This document shows positions 1 through 8,089 of a DNA stretch of 64,000 nucleotides, piece by piece. The position numbers and the translations under genes were made by a program. The notes below the pieces were generated by a model that made no database searches, was not told the DNA's origin, and saw only the letters and a program-made list of their open reading frames with translations. Origin of the DNA: JBDHTQ01 sp039808765 (GTDB lineage Bacteria > Pseudomonadota > Alphaproteobacteria > UBA2400). Location: assembly GCA_039808765.1 (NCBI GenBank), contig JBDHTQ010000010.1, positions 12,418-76,417 on the forward strand, written 5' to 3'. How positions within the stretch are numbered: position 1 is the stretch's first letter; each line of letters begins with the position of its first letter.

Positions 1-1007
1 GTACCCAAGAGAATATTTTGAAGTGTTTGAACCCATAATTGCGGCTGTGCAAGCGGCAAGCAATAACCATTGTCTTTGATAATATCTTTTAAAACAGAAA
101 TGTCCGAGGTAATAACAGTTTGGCCAATCGAAAGCGCTTCTACAACAGCAAAACCGAAAGCTTCATGGCGAGAGGGAAAAGCAAAAACATCACCTGCGGC
201 GATAAAATTAGCGATATTCTGGCTTGAAATTTCACCTAATAAATGAACCCGATCCCCCAAGTTTTCATCCATCACTTGATTAAGAAGTGTATCACGCAAT
301 TCACCATCGCCTGCAATCGCAAGGTGAATTGGCTCAGGCAATTCCTTCATCAGCGAAATCAGAAAAGCATGATTCTTCTGTTGTGCCAAACGCCCTACGC
401 TGACAATAAGCGGAGCATCCGTTGGCAACCCCAGTAGTTCACGCGTAGTATGACGATTCTTTGTGGGCATAAGGGGCTCTATACCGTTTTCAACCACACG
501 AAGCTTTTTCTTGTAACACGCTGGATAGTGTTTGAATGCGCTAAAAACATCATGTGAGACACAAATATTATCTGTATAAACACCAAACATCCCGCATAAC
601 AAGTCGGCAAAGCGTAAACCTTTTGGTATGCTTGCAGGCTGATTTCGTTGCGTTGCGACACGGGGTTTTATGCCTGCTAATAATGCAAGAGTCATCCCCA
701 ACGGTGCAATTGTTCGACCAAAAGCATATACAACCTGGGGCTTTTCGTTTTTGAGTTTTGCAAAAAGTCTGTAGATCGTTTTAATGCGCTGAGCGATACT
801 TTCAAATGGATGAGCCAAAAAAGTATAGGTATTAGGCTCATCAATATAGGTTGGTCGTTTTTGATAGAGAAACCAAACTTCTGCAGCATAGCCTTTTTCG
901 CGCAAGTAACGCGCCATACGAACAGCCGCACCCTGAGCCCCTCCCCCCTCCATTTGCGTGCAAAGGCAGACAATTTTTTGAGAGCGCTCAGGATTGGGCA
1001 ATGTCAT
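1..1007 (-). CDS. Family 4 glycosyltransferase, 3' end missing (runs off window)
   Basis: Reading leftward from the ATG at 1005-1007, the frame stays open for 335 codons to the window edge. It encodes a GT-B type glycosyltransferase that would move a sugar from an activated donor to an envelope glycan or lipid. The N-terminus has a glycine-rich acceptor-side loop (MEGGGAQGAAVRMA). The C-terminal half has the SVGRLAQQKN stretch and the E-x7-E signature of GT4 enzymes (HEAFGFAVVEAL). There is no signal peptide, so it is a cytoplasmic or inner-face enzyme. It starts 9 nt after the stop of the Sel1 lipoprotein gene, so the two are probably co-transcribed. Donor and acceptor cannot be told from sequence. 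Confidence 0.85.
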   Translation of the reverse strand, partial: MTLPNPERSQKIVCLCTQMEGGGAQGAAVRMARYLREKGYAAEVWFLYQKRPTYIDEPNTYTFLAHPFESIAQRIKTIYRLFAKLKNEKPQVVYAFGRTIAPLGMTLALLAGIKPRVATQRNQPASIPKGLRFADLLCGMFGVYTDNICVSHDVFSAFKHYPACYKKKLRVVENGIEPLMPTKNRHTTRELLGLPTDAPLIVSVGRLAQQKNHAFLISLMKELPEPIHLAIAGDGELRDTLLNQVMDENLGDRVHLLGEISSQNIANFIAAGDVFAFPSRHEAFGFAVVEALSIGQTVITSDISVLKDIIKDNGYCLPLAQPQLWVQTLQNILLG

Positions 1008-1016
1008 AGCAAGGTT

Positions 1017-1643
1017 TTATTTCTTCTTGTTAAAGCTAACTGATTTTTGCACATCGGGCTTCCACATTGCAACACGTGTATCAAGCGCGGTGACTTGAGC
1101 CGGGCTCAGTTTTGCACGAACTTTTTCAAGTTCTGCCGCTGCAGGTTTTACGTCGTGCGCAACTTTTAACCAAAAGTATGCTCCTTCATAGTCGGGAGCA
1201 TTTATACCCTTCCCTCCAGCGAGCATATGCCCTGCATTGTATTGCGCCCAACCGTAACCCTGTTGCGCGGCTTTCAGATAAAGTGCCAAGGCTTTTGCCG
1301 GATCAGCTTTCACACCTTTTTTATTGTCCGTATAATAGGCTGCGAGTTTGGTTTGTGCTTCCGCTAAACCTTGATCTGCTGCGAGCGTATATAATTCAAC
1401 AGCCTTCGCATCATTTTTAGCAAAACCATTGCTTCCAGTGGCATACCAAGAAGCCAGGCGCGATTGCGACCAACGCTCACCAGCATTTGCTTTTGCAACG
1501 GTTGCCTTCACCTCATCACTGGTCACGGCAACGGCTGCTTTAGCAGACACTGTGGGTTTTGTGCTGGAATTATTCATTGAAAGTGTATCGCACCCAGCCA
1601 AAAGAACGAGAGATAAAAAACCACAAACAATGGTCGATTTCAT
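1017..1643 (-). CDS. Sel1-repeat lipoprotein
   Basis: 208 residues. The N-terminus is a lipoprotein signal with a lipobox (LVLLAGC), so the mature protein would be lipid-anchored at Cys18. Three Sel1-type (TPR-like) helical repeats follow, recognisable by alternating small residues and the A-x2-G/A-W-Y, A-L-x-L-Y-x-K-A-A-x-Q-G pattern at about residues 53-165. Such solenoids usually mediate protein contacts in the envelope. The tail is short and basic (KSVSFNKKK). It lies directly upstream of the glycosyltransferase and downstream of an unknown 348-residue protein on the same strand. The specific partner is unknown. Confidence 0.75.
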   Translation of the reverse strand: MKSTIVCGFLSLVLLAGCDTLSMNNSSTKPTVSAKAAVAVTSDEVKATVAKANAGERWSQSRLASWYATGSNGFAKNDAKAVELYTLAADQGLAEAQTKLAAYYTDNKKGVKADPAKALALYLKAAQQGYGWAQYNAGHMLAGGKGINAPDYEGAYFWLKVAHDVKPAAAELEKVRAKLSPAQVTALDTRVAMWKPDVQKSVSFNKKK

Positions 1644-1680
1644 GCGAAGACTCCTTGTAAGACAAAAAAAGGGAACCGAA

Positions 1681-2727
1681 TTAAAGCCACCATACCCTTG
1701 TAAAAGGATCGTGCCAACCCTTAAGAGAGGGCAAATCTGATAAAGTTTGCGCCACAGCTACTGCGGCAAGAGATCCGGGCAGATGGTGGGGGTTTGAGGG
1801 CCATTCAGCAACAGGCTTTTGTGCATACCAAAGCAGAACGGCTTCTGCGTTTTTCTGCATCGCATTGATTGCCATCGATGTTTTCAGGGGTGATGCTGAA
1901 TTCTTAAGTGCACAGCGCAAAATAAAATTTGCATCCAAATCGATGCAATATGGTCGGTTTTCGTAAAGTCCGCTGGGTTGCTGAAGCGAGAGAATTTTGT
2001 CGATAACACACTCCCCATATGGAGCATCGATATGAAGTTGCGCAAAAATCCAATAAAGGTGAGCGGCAGCCCCCATGCGGGCCATTTGCGGATCGTGGCG
2101 AAAACGATAAAGCTGATCAAAAATTTTCTGTAAAAGCAGGGGTGCAGGTTGCCAAAAACCATCTTTTGAGCACATTTTCGCCTGCCAATATAAAGCCCAA
2201 CCATTTAGCCAGTTTTGAACGTTTTCAACACCAAGAAGTCGTACCGCTTCATTTTCTCCGACGAGGTTTTGCAAAGCTCCCATGATTGCCGCAACTCCAC
2301 CAACTTTATGAGAGCCGCGCCAAAAATGAAGTCGATCGAGCATACTTAAAGACATCGGGCGCTGATGCGCAGAAGGTCTTGGGTGAATGTAATTCGTGAG
2401 CGCTGAAAAGGGCTTCAGTCTTTTGTTGAACACCACATTATCATTTTTTAAAAGCTGCAATGCACCTAGCGCATAGGCTGATGTATGCAGCGGATGGTGT
2501 TTTTGGTCATCTCCAGCGTAGAAAAAACCATCCTCATGCTGATGATGAAGAATATTTTGGATGTATTTTTCGCGCTCTGTTTTGTTAAACCGCTGATCAA
2601 GTGTCCCAAGGATGTAATGCACATAGACCCAATCCAGTACATGAAAAAAGTGGTCATTACTGACCACTTTCTCGTAAGCCGAAATTTTTTCTCGGACGAT
2701 AGACTGCGCTTCACCAAAGTTTTGCAT
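1681..2727 (-). CDS. Unknown protein with alpha/alpha-toroid-like repeats
   Basis: 348 residues, no signal peptide or membrane segment. I do not recognise a named family. Several segments resemble the helical repeats of terpenoid-cyclase/prenyltransferase-type alpha/alpha toroids: a turn with aromatic and Asp-Gly residues (HHQHEDGFFYAGDD) followed by a small-residue helix (TSAYALGALQLL), and again LQQPSGLYENRPYCIDLDANF. This is inference from pattern only. It sits between accD (34 nt upstream) and the Sel1 lipoprotein gene on the same strand, and may be part of a polysaccharide-related unit with the terminal glycosyltransferase. Confidence 0.6.
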   Translation of the reverse strand: MQNFGEAQSIVREKISAYEKVVSNDHFFHVLDWVYVHYILGTLDQRFNKTEREKYIQNILHHQHEDGFFYAGDDQKHHPLHTSAYALGALQLLKNDNVVFNKRLKPFSALTNYIHPRPSAHQRPMSLSMLDRLHFWRGSHKVGGVAAIMGALQNLVGENEAVRLLGVENVQNWLNGWALYWQAKMCSKDGFWQPAPLLLQKIFDQLYRFRHDPQMARMGAAAHLYWIFAQLHIDAPYGECVIDKILSLQQPSGLYENRPYCIDLDANFILRCALKNSASPLKTSMAINAMQKNAEAVLLWYAQKPVAEWPSNPHHLPGSLAAVAVAQTLSDLPSLKGWHDPFTRVWWL

Positions 2728-2761
2728 TTTGCCCCATAAATAACATCACGGCGAGAATTAA

Positions 2762-3640
2762 TCATGCAGCCTTTGATGGTGCTCTTGTGCTGATTGCAGG
2801 CATAATCAAGCTTAATACGCGAACGACTGTTGCCCGCAAATCTTTGCGATGCACCACAATGTCGACCATACCATGATCTTGCAAATATTCTGCTCGCTGG
2901 AACCCCGGTGGCAATGTTTCGCGAATTGTGTTTTCAATCACGCGTGCACCAGCGAAACCAATCAGGCAACCTCGCTCGGCAATATGGATATCGCCCAGCA
3001 TGGCAAAACTTGCTGTAACACCGCCCGTTGTCGGGTCGGTTAAAACAACCAGATAGGGCAAGCCAGCCTCCTTTACCATTTCAACAGCAATGATGCTGCG
3101 CGGCATCTGCATCAGGGAAAGAATACCCTCTTGCATGCGCGCCCCTCCTGATGAAGGAATTGCGATAAAGGCTGACTTTGTTTCAACAGCACGTTTTCCA
3201 GCGGTCACTAATCCCTCACCCACTGCCATGCCCATCGAGCCGCCCATAAAGCTGAAATCAAAGGCTGCAATTACTGTGGGAAACCCGCCGATTTTTCCCT
3301 CTGCAACCATGATTGCGTCTGGTCGGCTTGTTTTTGTTTGTGCCTCTTTTAGGCGGTCGCTATACTTTTTCTGGTCTCGGAACTTAAGCGGATCAGCCAA
3401 GACTTTTGGCACAGCAATTTCTTTAAACTCGCCGCCGTCAAACATCATTGCCAAGCGTGCTTTGGGATCAAGACGCATATGGTGACCACAGTGATTGCAA
3501 ACTTGCAGGTTAGCTTCTAGATCGCGATGAAAAAGCATTGCATCGCAGTTTGGGCATTTCAGCCACAGGTTATCGGGCACATCGCGCTTCGCTACGAGGG
3601 CACGTATTTTCGGTCTAACGAAATTAGAGATCCAATTCAT
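2762..3640 (-). CDS. accD: Acetyl-CoA carboxylase carboxyltransferase beta subunit
   Basis: 292 residues from the chosen start (MNWISNFVRPKI). Transfers CO2 from carboxybiotin to acetyl-CoA, the committed step of fatty acid synthesis, together with AccA (not in this window). The N-terminal four-cysteine zinc ribbon is present (CPNC ... CNHC, about residues 25-47). It is followed by the crotonase-fold carboxyltransferase domain with the conserved SSGGARMQEG and TDPTTGGVTASFA loops. The frame is open about 71 codons further upstream, but that extension overlaps the PAP2 gene and lies outside the family, so the ATG at 3638-3640 is preferred although its ribosome-binding site is weak. Confidence 0.96.
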   Translation of the reverse strand: MNWISNFVRPKIRALVAKRDVPDNLWLKCPNCDAMLFHRDLEANLQVCNHCGHHMRLDPKARLAMMFDGGEFKEIAVPKVLADPLKFRDQKKYSDRLKEAQTKTSRPDAIMVAEGKIGGFPTVIAAFDFSFMGGSMGMAVGEGLVTAGKRAVETKSAFIAIPSSGGARMQEGILSLMQMPRSIIAVEMVKEAGLPYLVVLTDPTTGGVTASFAMLGDIHIAERGCLIGFAGARVIENTIRETLPPGFQRAEYLQDHGMVDIVVHRKDLRATVVRVLSLIMPAISTRAPSKAA

Positions 3641-3702
3641 GGGAAGAATTAAGCAAAACGCTGCCCATTTTGCAAGGGCGTAAACACATTGTTTATTGAG
3701 GA

Positions 3703-4551
3703 CTAGGGAATATGCCGAGATGACGCACCTGTCATCTTGTGAATAAGTGCTGTAATAGATTCTTTGCCACGCATCACCAGCAGCTGACCCGGAGCTTTTA
3801 TCCGGTAAACACCATTCTGTCGGATAAAAACCCACCCTTTTTTGGTGTACCAATCACGCATCCAAAATGCGACATAGTAGCCAAAAACACCACCAACGAT
3901 AACATCAGAAAGGTAGTGAGCACCGATTACGATTCGGCTAAAGGCAAAAAAGCTTGCGAAAACAAGCATCATGATTCGTAAACGCGGAAAAAAACATGTT
4001 ATCGCACCAGCAATAGTAAAGAGAGTGGTGGAGTGTCCCGAGGGGAAAGACTGATAATAACTTGAGGTTGGAAAGGCAAAGGGTGAAAACCCATAAATCC
4101 CTTCATCAAACCAAAGTGTAGGACGCGCGCGTCCAAAAATAACCTTTAGCACATCAACACTGATGCCAGAAACAGCAATACAGATAAACACAAATCCCAA
4201 AGCAGCTGCCATCCAGCTAAGCATTCTCTTCGCGGATTCCTCAGTGATCGCTTGATGCATAGCAATTAAGAAAGGGAGAATCAGTGCAATCGGCACCAAC
4301 CAATAACGCGAATCGCCAACCTTTGTAATACCTCTAAAATACTGATAGATTTCTGGTTCTTGCGAACGCATGAACTGGCTTAAATCAACATCAACGAACG
4401 CCATCAACAAATCAATAAAAACAAAGAAAATAATGAACTTAGCTACTTTTCTATGTTGCACAGAGGTCAAGAATTCCGCCCAATGCGGCACTCTCAACGA
4501 AACCGTGCGGCGGGTTTTATCCCATTGAACCAATCCAGTTTTTTCCGTCAC
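3703..4551 (-). CDS. PAP2-family membrane phosphatase
   Basis: 282 residues, about six membrane helices. It carries the three phosphatase motifs in order: K-x6-RP (KVIFGRARP), PSGH (SFPSGHS) and SR-x5-H-x3-D (SRIVIGAHYLSD), so it should be catalytically competent. The family removes phosphate from lipid pyrophosphates or from lipid A (LpxE-like), at the periplasmic face. Its ATG overlaps the stop of the upstream GT83 gene by 4 nt, pointing to translational coupling. In that context a role in lipid A or undecaprenyl-phosphate processing is more likely than general phosphatidate metabolism, but the substrate is inferred. Confidence 0.85.
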   Translation of the reverse strand: MTEKTGLVQWDKTRRTVSLRVPHWAEFLTSVQHRKVAKFIIFFVFIDLLMAFVDVDLSQFMRSQEPEIYQYFRGITKVGDSRYWLVPIALILPFLIAMHQAITEESAKRMLSWMAAALGFVFICIAVSGISVDVLKVIFGRARPTLWFDEGIYGFSPFAFPTSSYYQSFPSGHSTTLFTIAGAITCFFPRLRIMMLVFASFFAFSRIVIGAHYLSDVIVGGVFGYYVAFWMRDWYTKKGWVFIRQNGVYRIKAPGQLLVMRGKESITALIHKMTGASSRHIP

Positions 4552-6197
4552 AATGTAATCCTATAAAGTATGAGTTGCACCTCATCCCCCTTGGAATAGT
4601 TTAATCCGGCGACGCTGCCAAGACTTTCTGCGCTAGGAGGTAAAGTTGTCGCAACCCGTTGCTCAAGAAACACGAGATGACACCCTTTTTCGGTTGGAAG
4701 CGTATCGGCCAGGCGGGTCTGTGTTCCAAGCAGAAAAACAAGACTCGGCTCACTATACCCGATCGCAGTAATCGGGCCGGGACAGGTCGCTTGAAAAGGT
4801 TTAACAAGCTCTGCCATTGATCGACTAACCCAAAAGCTGTTAAAATTAACCAAGGTTTGACCAAAAGAAACCGCGTAAAAATTGAACAGAGTCGCTAAAA
4901 AAACACTGAGACCAAAAAATGGACGCACTGCTCTTAGAACCCATAAAACGACCGCCCCCATAACAAGAATCAATCCCGAAAACACCCCTGAAATGCTTAC
5001 AGCGTCATTTGATATAAAAAGGGGCATAAACGGTACACCAAGTGCCACAAAAATTAACAAAACCAACGCCCCACTAATCCATAAGCGAAAACGGATGCTG
5101 GGATCTGTGATGTTAAAATCTTCTAAGCGATAGAATCGGCGTGTTAACATAAAGGCAACTAATAATGCGATTGCGGGGAAAACAGGCAACGTATAATGCA
5201 GCAATTTTGTTGGCATCAACTCAAACACAAACCAACTGGGCACAATCCAACAAAGCAAAAACTGAACTGCGCGATTTTGTCTTTCATGCCAAGCGGCAAG
5301 TGCTGACGGCAGAGCAAGCAGGCCCCACGGCCAAAAACTGATAAAAAAGGTCACCAAATAATATCCCGGTAGAGCGCCATGCCCCTCCTGCCCGCTGGCA
5401 ACTTTTGCAAGTAAGTCTTGCCCCACGGAGTCAAACCAAAATTGACCATGTGATTTGATTGTAATGACAGTAACCCACGGAAGAATAATAGCAAAGAAAA
5501 GGACAATTGCCTCCACAGAACAAAGACCTTTAAGCCACGTGGTAGAACGTTTTAAGAAGCTTAGCATCAATAATGTCAGCCCAACCACCATGGGAACAAT
5601 CGGTCCCTTGATCAGCACAGCAATACCAAGTGCCGCCCAAAACAGCATTTTTTGTCCTCGGCTTAGCGCGTCCCTCAGCCAAAAAACAGCCACAAAAAAC
5701 TGCGCATAAACCAGAATAGCCAACTGAACAGCATCAGTTTTTGCCATGCGCGCTTCAACCCCCAACAACAGCGTGGTAGCAAGCAACAATCCCGCAACCA
5801 GCCCCGTGAGAGTGCCAAACAGCATCGCACCCAGCGCATATGTGCCAATCACTGCGACGATTGCTCCGAGTAGAGAGGGAACGCGGTACGCCCAAATTTG
5901 ATCGACTGCACTGGTCAGTTGAACAGAAATGCTTTGTAACCAATAAATTCCGATAGGTTTTTTGTAGCGAGTCTGGCCTTGAAAATGGATATCAACGTAA
6001 TCTCCAGTCTCAACCATTTGCTTACTGGCCTGAGCAAAGCGTGCCTCGTCGCGATCAAACGGCGGAAGCTTGGTTTGACCAGGGGTAAAAAGAAGTAAAC
6101 CTAACACGATAAGAATCAAAACCGCACAAACATGCAGCCGTGACGCAGGTGCATTTTGCATAAATAAAAACCTTTTAGCGCACTGAAAAAAATTCAC
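4548..6197 (-). CDS. ArnT/PMT-like GT83 membrane glycosyltransferase
   Basis: 549 residues with about 11-12 membrane helices. The first periplasmic loop has the FDRDEARFA motif and a conserved YKKPIGIYW segment, hallmarks of the ArnT/PMT superfamily. These enzymes move a sugar from undecaprenyl-phosphate to lipid A or another periplasmic acceptor. ArnT uses aminoarabinose, and rhizobial Rgt enzymes use galacturonic acid. The start chosen overlaps the stop of the upstream LAB_N gene (ATGA). An internal ATG 36 nt later (MQNAPASR) is an alternative. The short C-terminal soluble tail is typical. The gene making the lipid-linked donor is not next to it. Confidence 0.88.
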   Translation of the reverse strand: MNFFQCAKRFLFMQNAPASRLHVCAVLILIVLGLLLFTPGQTKLPPFDRDEARFAQASKQMVETGDYVDIHFQGQTRYKKPIGIYWLQSISVQLTSAVDQIWAYRVPSLLGAIVAVIGTYALGAMLFGTLTGLVAGLLLATTLLLGVEARMAKTDAVQLAILVYAQFFVAVFWLRDALSRGQKMLFWAALGIAVLIKGPIVPMVVGLTLLMLSFLKRSTTWLKGLCSVEAIVLFFAIILPWVTVITIKSHGQFWFDSVGQDLLAKVASGQEGHGALPGYYLVTFFISFWPWGLLALPSALAAWHERQNRAVQFLLCWIVPSWFVFELMPTKLLHYTLPVFPAIALLVAFMLTRRFYRLEDFNITDPSIRFRLWISGALVLLIFVALGVPFMPLFISNDAVSISGVFSGLILVMGAVVLWVLRAVRPFFGLSVFLATLFNFYAVSFGQTLVNFNSFWVSRSMAELVKPFQATCPGPITAIGYSEPSLVFLLGTQTRLADTLPTEKGCHLVFLEQRVATTLPPSAESLGSVAGLNYSKGDEVQLILYRITL

Positions 6198-6538
6198 GTC
6201 TCAAGAGTTCCTGTTTTTTTGCGATCACGCAACACGAAGTGAAGATTACGAAAGTAGATGAGCAAGCCCAGTCCTTGACCAAAGATAAACACAGGGTCGC
6301 CACGATAAAGCGCATAAACGAGCAAAACCGTCCCCCCGCCGATACTGAAAAACCAGAAAAGATCAGGAATAACACTTTTTTTTGCGCGTTCGCTCGCAAT
6401 CCACTGCACAAGAAAGCGCATCATAAATAAAAACTGACCGAAAAATCCGATTAAAATCCACATGAAGTCGGGCCGCAGCCAGAAAGCCTGCGCAATATGC
6501 TCAGCATGTGAAAGCTGTTCCGAAATAAATCCACCCAT
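6194..6538 (-). CDS. LAB_N (lipid-A-disaccharide synthase N-terminal domain-like) membrane protein
   Basis: 114 residues, three membrane helices, with the conserved GQFLFMMRFLVQW and GGGTVLLVYALYRGDPVFI segments of the LAB_N family. These small proteins resemble the N-terminal part annotated on some LpxB proteins and are commonly found next to ArnT-like transferases and polyprenyl-phosphate sugar synthases. A role in moving or presenting the lipid-linked sugar has been suggested for the family. It is the first gene of a three-gene overlapping unit (LAB_N, GT83, PAP2). A terminator for upstream transcription lies at 6602-6640, so the unit probably has its own promoter between 6540 and 6600. 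Confidence 0.85.
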   Translation of the reverse strand: MGGFISEQLSHAEHIAQAFWLRPDFMWILIGFFGQFLFMMRFLVQWIASERAKKSVIPDLFWFFSIGGGTVLLVYALYRGDPVFIFGQGLGLLIYFRNLHFVLRDRKKTGTLET

Positions 6539-6601
6539 CTTTTCCTCATTGTTACGCGCGTAAGCTAATCTTTTTTTTGCCTTTCGTCATGTTTAAAATA
6601 C

Positions 6602-6640
6602 AAAAAAGCCGCAAGAAAACGTTGGTACGCTCGCGGCTTT
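6602..6640 (-). terminator. Rho-independent terminator
   Basis: On the minus strand, AAAGCCGC and GCGGCTTT form an 8-bp stem with a roughly 20-nt loop that contains secondary pairing, followed by a T-rich run. It ends transcription coming from tRNA-Pro and the small membrane ORF to the right and separates them from the LAB_N unit. Confidence 0.7.
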
Positions 6641-6666
6641 CAAAAAATAAAAATATGAAGGAAGGT

Positions 6667-6900
6667 TTATTCAAGCCTGATTATATTATGCGCGCGTGGG
6701 GGAAGAAACAGTGCCGTGGTAGCAATCAATCCAAAAACACCCCCTATTTTCGCTGCGACACCTGAACAAGATCTAAAAGTCTCAAGAACAAATGGGCTAG
6801 CACCGCATGCCGTAGCGGTAAGCTCGCAACCATACAGGAGTGCAGCCGGACCAAGACAAACAACCATAGCATTAAAAACAGTGGTAACGGATCGCCTCAC
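6667..6900 (-). CDS. Small hydrophobic protein, unknown
   Basis: 77 residues reading from a GTG at 6898-6900. The reasons to believe it are a strong ribosome-binding site (GGAAGG, 6 nt before the GTG), two hydrophobic stretches (residues about 9-28 and 48-66) and a terminator 27 nt after its stop. A longer frame exists upstream but runs into the tRNA. Cysteines at both ends of the loop (YGCELTATACG, RSCSG) could form a disulphide. No family is recognised. It could be co-transcribed with tRNA-Pro. Confidence 0.45.
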   Translation of the reverse strand: MRRSVTTVFNAMVVCLGPAALLYGCELTATACGASPFVLETFRSCSGVAAKIGGVFGLIATTALFLPPRAHNIIRLE

Positions 6901-6938
6901 GAAAAACCTTCCGTTCAAAGTTATCTCAAGAAATGTTA

Positions 6939-7015
6939 TGGTCGGAGTGACAGGATTTGAACTTGCGACCCCTTGCACCCCATGCAAGTGCTCTACCGGG
7001 CTGAGCTACACTCCG
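6939..7015 (-). tRNA. tRNA-Pro (anticodon GGG)
   Basis: 77 nt on the minus strand with all parts visible. The acceptor stem pairs CGGAGTG with CACTCCG, followed by encoded ACCA. The D-arm is TAGCTCAGCCCGGTAGAGCA. The anticodon stem CTTGC/GCAAG encloses loop ATGGGGT, giving anticodon GGG. The T-arm contains GTTCAAATC. The CGG start of the acceptor is typical of proline tRNAs. It reads CCC and CCU codons. Confidence 0.96.
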
Positions 7016-7122
7016 ACGCTGAAGGCAGTCTTATAAGGTGAATTTTATTTAAAATCTACAAAAAAATACTGGAGAAAGGTTTGTTGCAAGGAAGATCACA
7101 TATTGGCGCATAATATAAAGCG

Positions 7123-7443
7123 CTATACGGCTTCTTGATTATTGTCATCCTCGCGTAAAAAATTAACTTCACGTGCACGCACAACGATACCATCTGCGAA
7201 AACGGCAATCGTCAGGCGATGGCAAAGCCTTATCTTCTCAGCTTCATTTTTACTAAATGGGCCAATCATAGAATCTTTAGGCGTAGTTTTTAAGCGAATA
7301 TAGTGCCGATTATCTTCATTCAACAGCTCACAAGGGATAGCACTTTCCAGCTCACTCTCAAGTGTGTGAGCATCCACGAGGAGCATGAGGTGCCCTGTGC
7401 GATTATCAACCAACGCAAGTGGTTTGGTAAGTGTTGTCTCCAT
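7123..7443 (-). CDS. Unknown 106-residue protein
   Basis: No family recognised. Soluble, acidic, without signal peptide. The middle contains IRLKTTPKDSMIGPFSKNEAEKIRLCHRLT, a mixed helical region, and the C-terminus is highly charged (REDDNNQEAV). It stands alone between tRNA-Pro and another small gene on the same strand. The region downstream to the tRNA is AT-rich with no clear terminator. Confidence 0.55.
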   Translation of the reverse strand: METTLTKPLALVDNRTGHLMLLVDAHTLESELESAIPCELLNEDNRHYIRLKTTPKDSMIGPFSKNEAEKIRLCHRLTIAVFADGIVVRAREVNFLREDDNNQEAV

Positions 7444-7548
7444 ATTTAATCAATAACCTCTATCGACGTTCCGCACAGAGCACAATCTTTACGTGCGTCT
7501 GTCAACCCCAAACAAAAAGAGCTTATTTTTTCGGCTTAAAAGATACGC

Positions 7549-7851
7549 TTATGAGCGATCCGGCTTATCCTTCGGTAGATTGGGAGTGAGACTCGTGCTT
7601 AAAGATGATTCTAACAATTTTCCTGAATAAGGATTATTCACAGTGCTCATATCAATCGTACCAAAACCGGCCGGAACGACAACGTGAGACGGCCGTTCAG
7701 ACAAACCACCCTGAATAACACGCAACACGGTATCATGATGAGCTGTCACCGATTGGCTTATTTCGCTTCCACACATCGCAATACTTACGCCGTCATTGGA
7801 GCATCCTGAATAAAATACGTCTAATGCACGCTGTGTTAAACTGTCCATCAT
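7549..7851 (-). CDS. Unknown 100-residue protein
   Basis: The start at 7849-7851 is chosen because AAGGAG lies 9 nt upstream. The frame is open to 7962, but the extension has no ribosome-binding site. The sequence (MMDSLTQRALDVFYSG...) has no signal peptide, a central QGGLSERPSHVVVPAGFG segment and a low-complexity Ser/Leu/Pro tail. No family recognised. It is divergent from htpG, with about 240 nt of shared upstream DNA. Confidence 0.5.
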   Translation of the reverse strand: MMDSLTQRALDVFYSGCSNDGVSIAMCGSEISQSVTAHHDTVLRVIQGGLSERPSHVVVPAGFGTIDMSTVNNPYSGKLLESSLSTSLTPNLPKDKPDRS

Positions 7852-8033
7852 TGTGATCATCTCCTTATAATGGGGGCAGAGTGCCGCAAGAGGGTAAACA
7901 AACCCTTTATTGAATCTAACTTTTTGATAATTAAGAACAATTAACAGTAGTGAATCGCACATTAAGAAGCGTTAAACACAGCCTATAACTCCGCTAAAAA
8001 ATTAGAAAAATTTGTTAAAATCGGTTTTTACCT

Positions 8034-8040
8034 CTTGAAA
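8034..8040 (+). promoter_or_regulatory. Possible sigma-32-type -35 element upstream of htpG
   Basis: CTTGAAA matches the heat-shock sigma factor -35 core and lies 50 nt before the htpG start, where such a promoter would be expected. The matching -10 region is not convincing, so this is a tentative call based on the gene's known regulation in other bacteria. Confidence 0.3.
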
Positions 8041-8089
8041 TGAGGCATGCCGCTCACGAAATCAAAAGAAATCTTTTTGGAGAAAATGC

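Noticed and set aside
692..973. Minus-strand 93-codon frame in the first kilobase
   Set aside because: Lies inside the glycosyltransferase gene in another frame; the true frame is open to the window edge.
7960..7980. TTAA-N6-TTAA near htpG, possible CtrA box
   Set aside because: Spacing is 6 rather than the 7 bases of the CtrA consensus, and the genes around are not typical targets.
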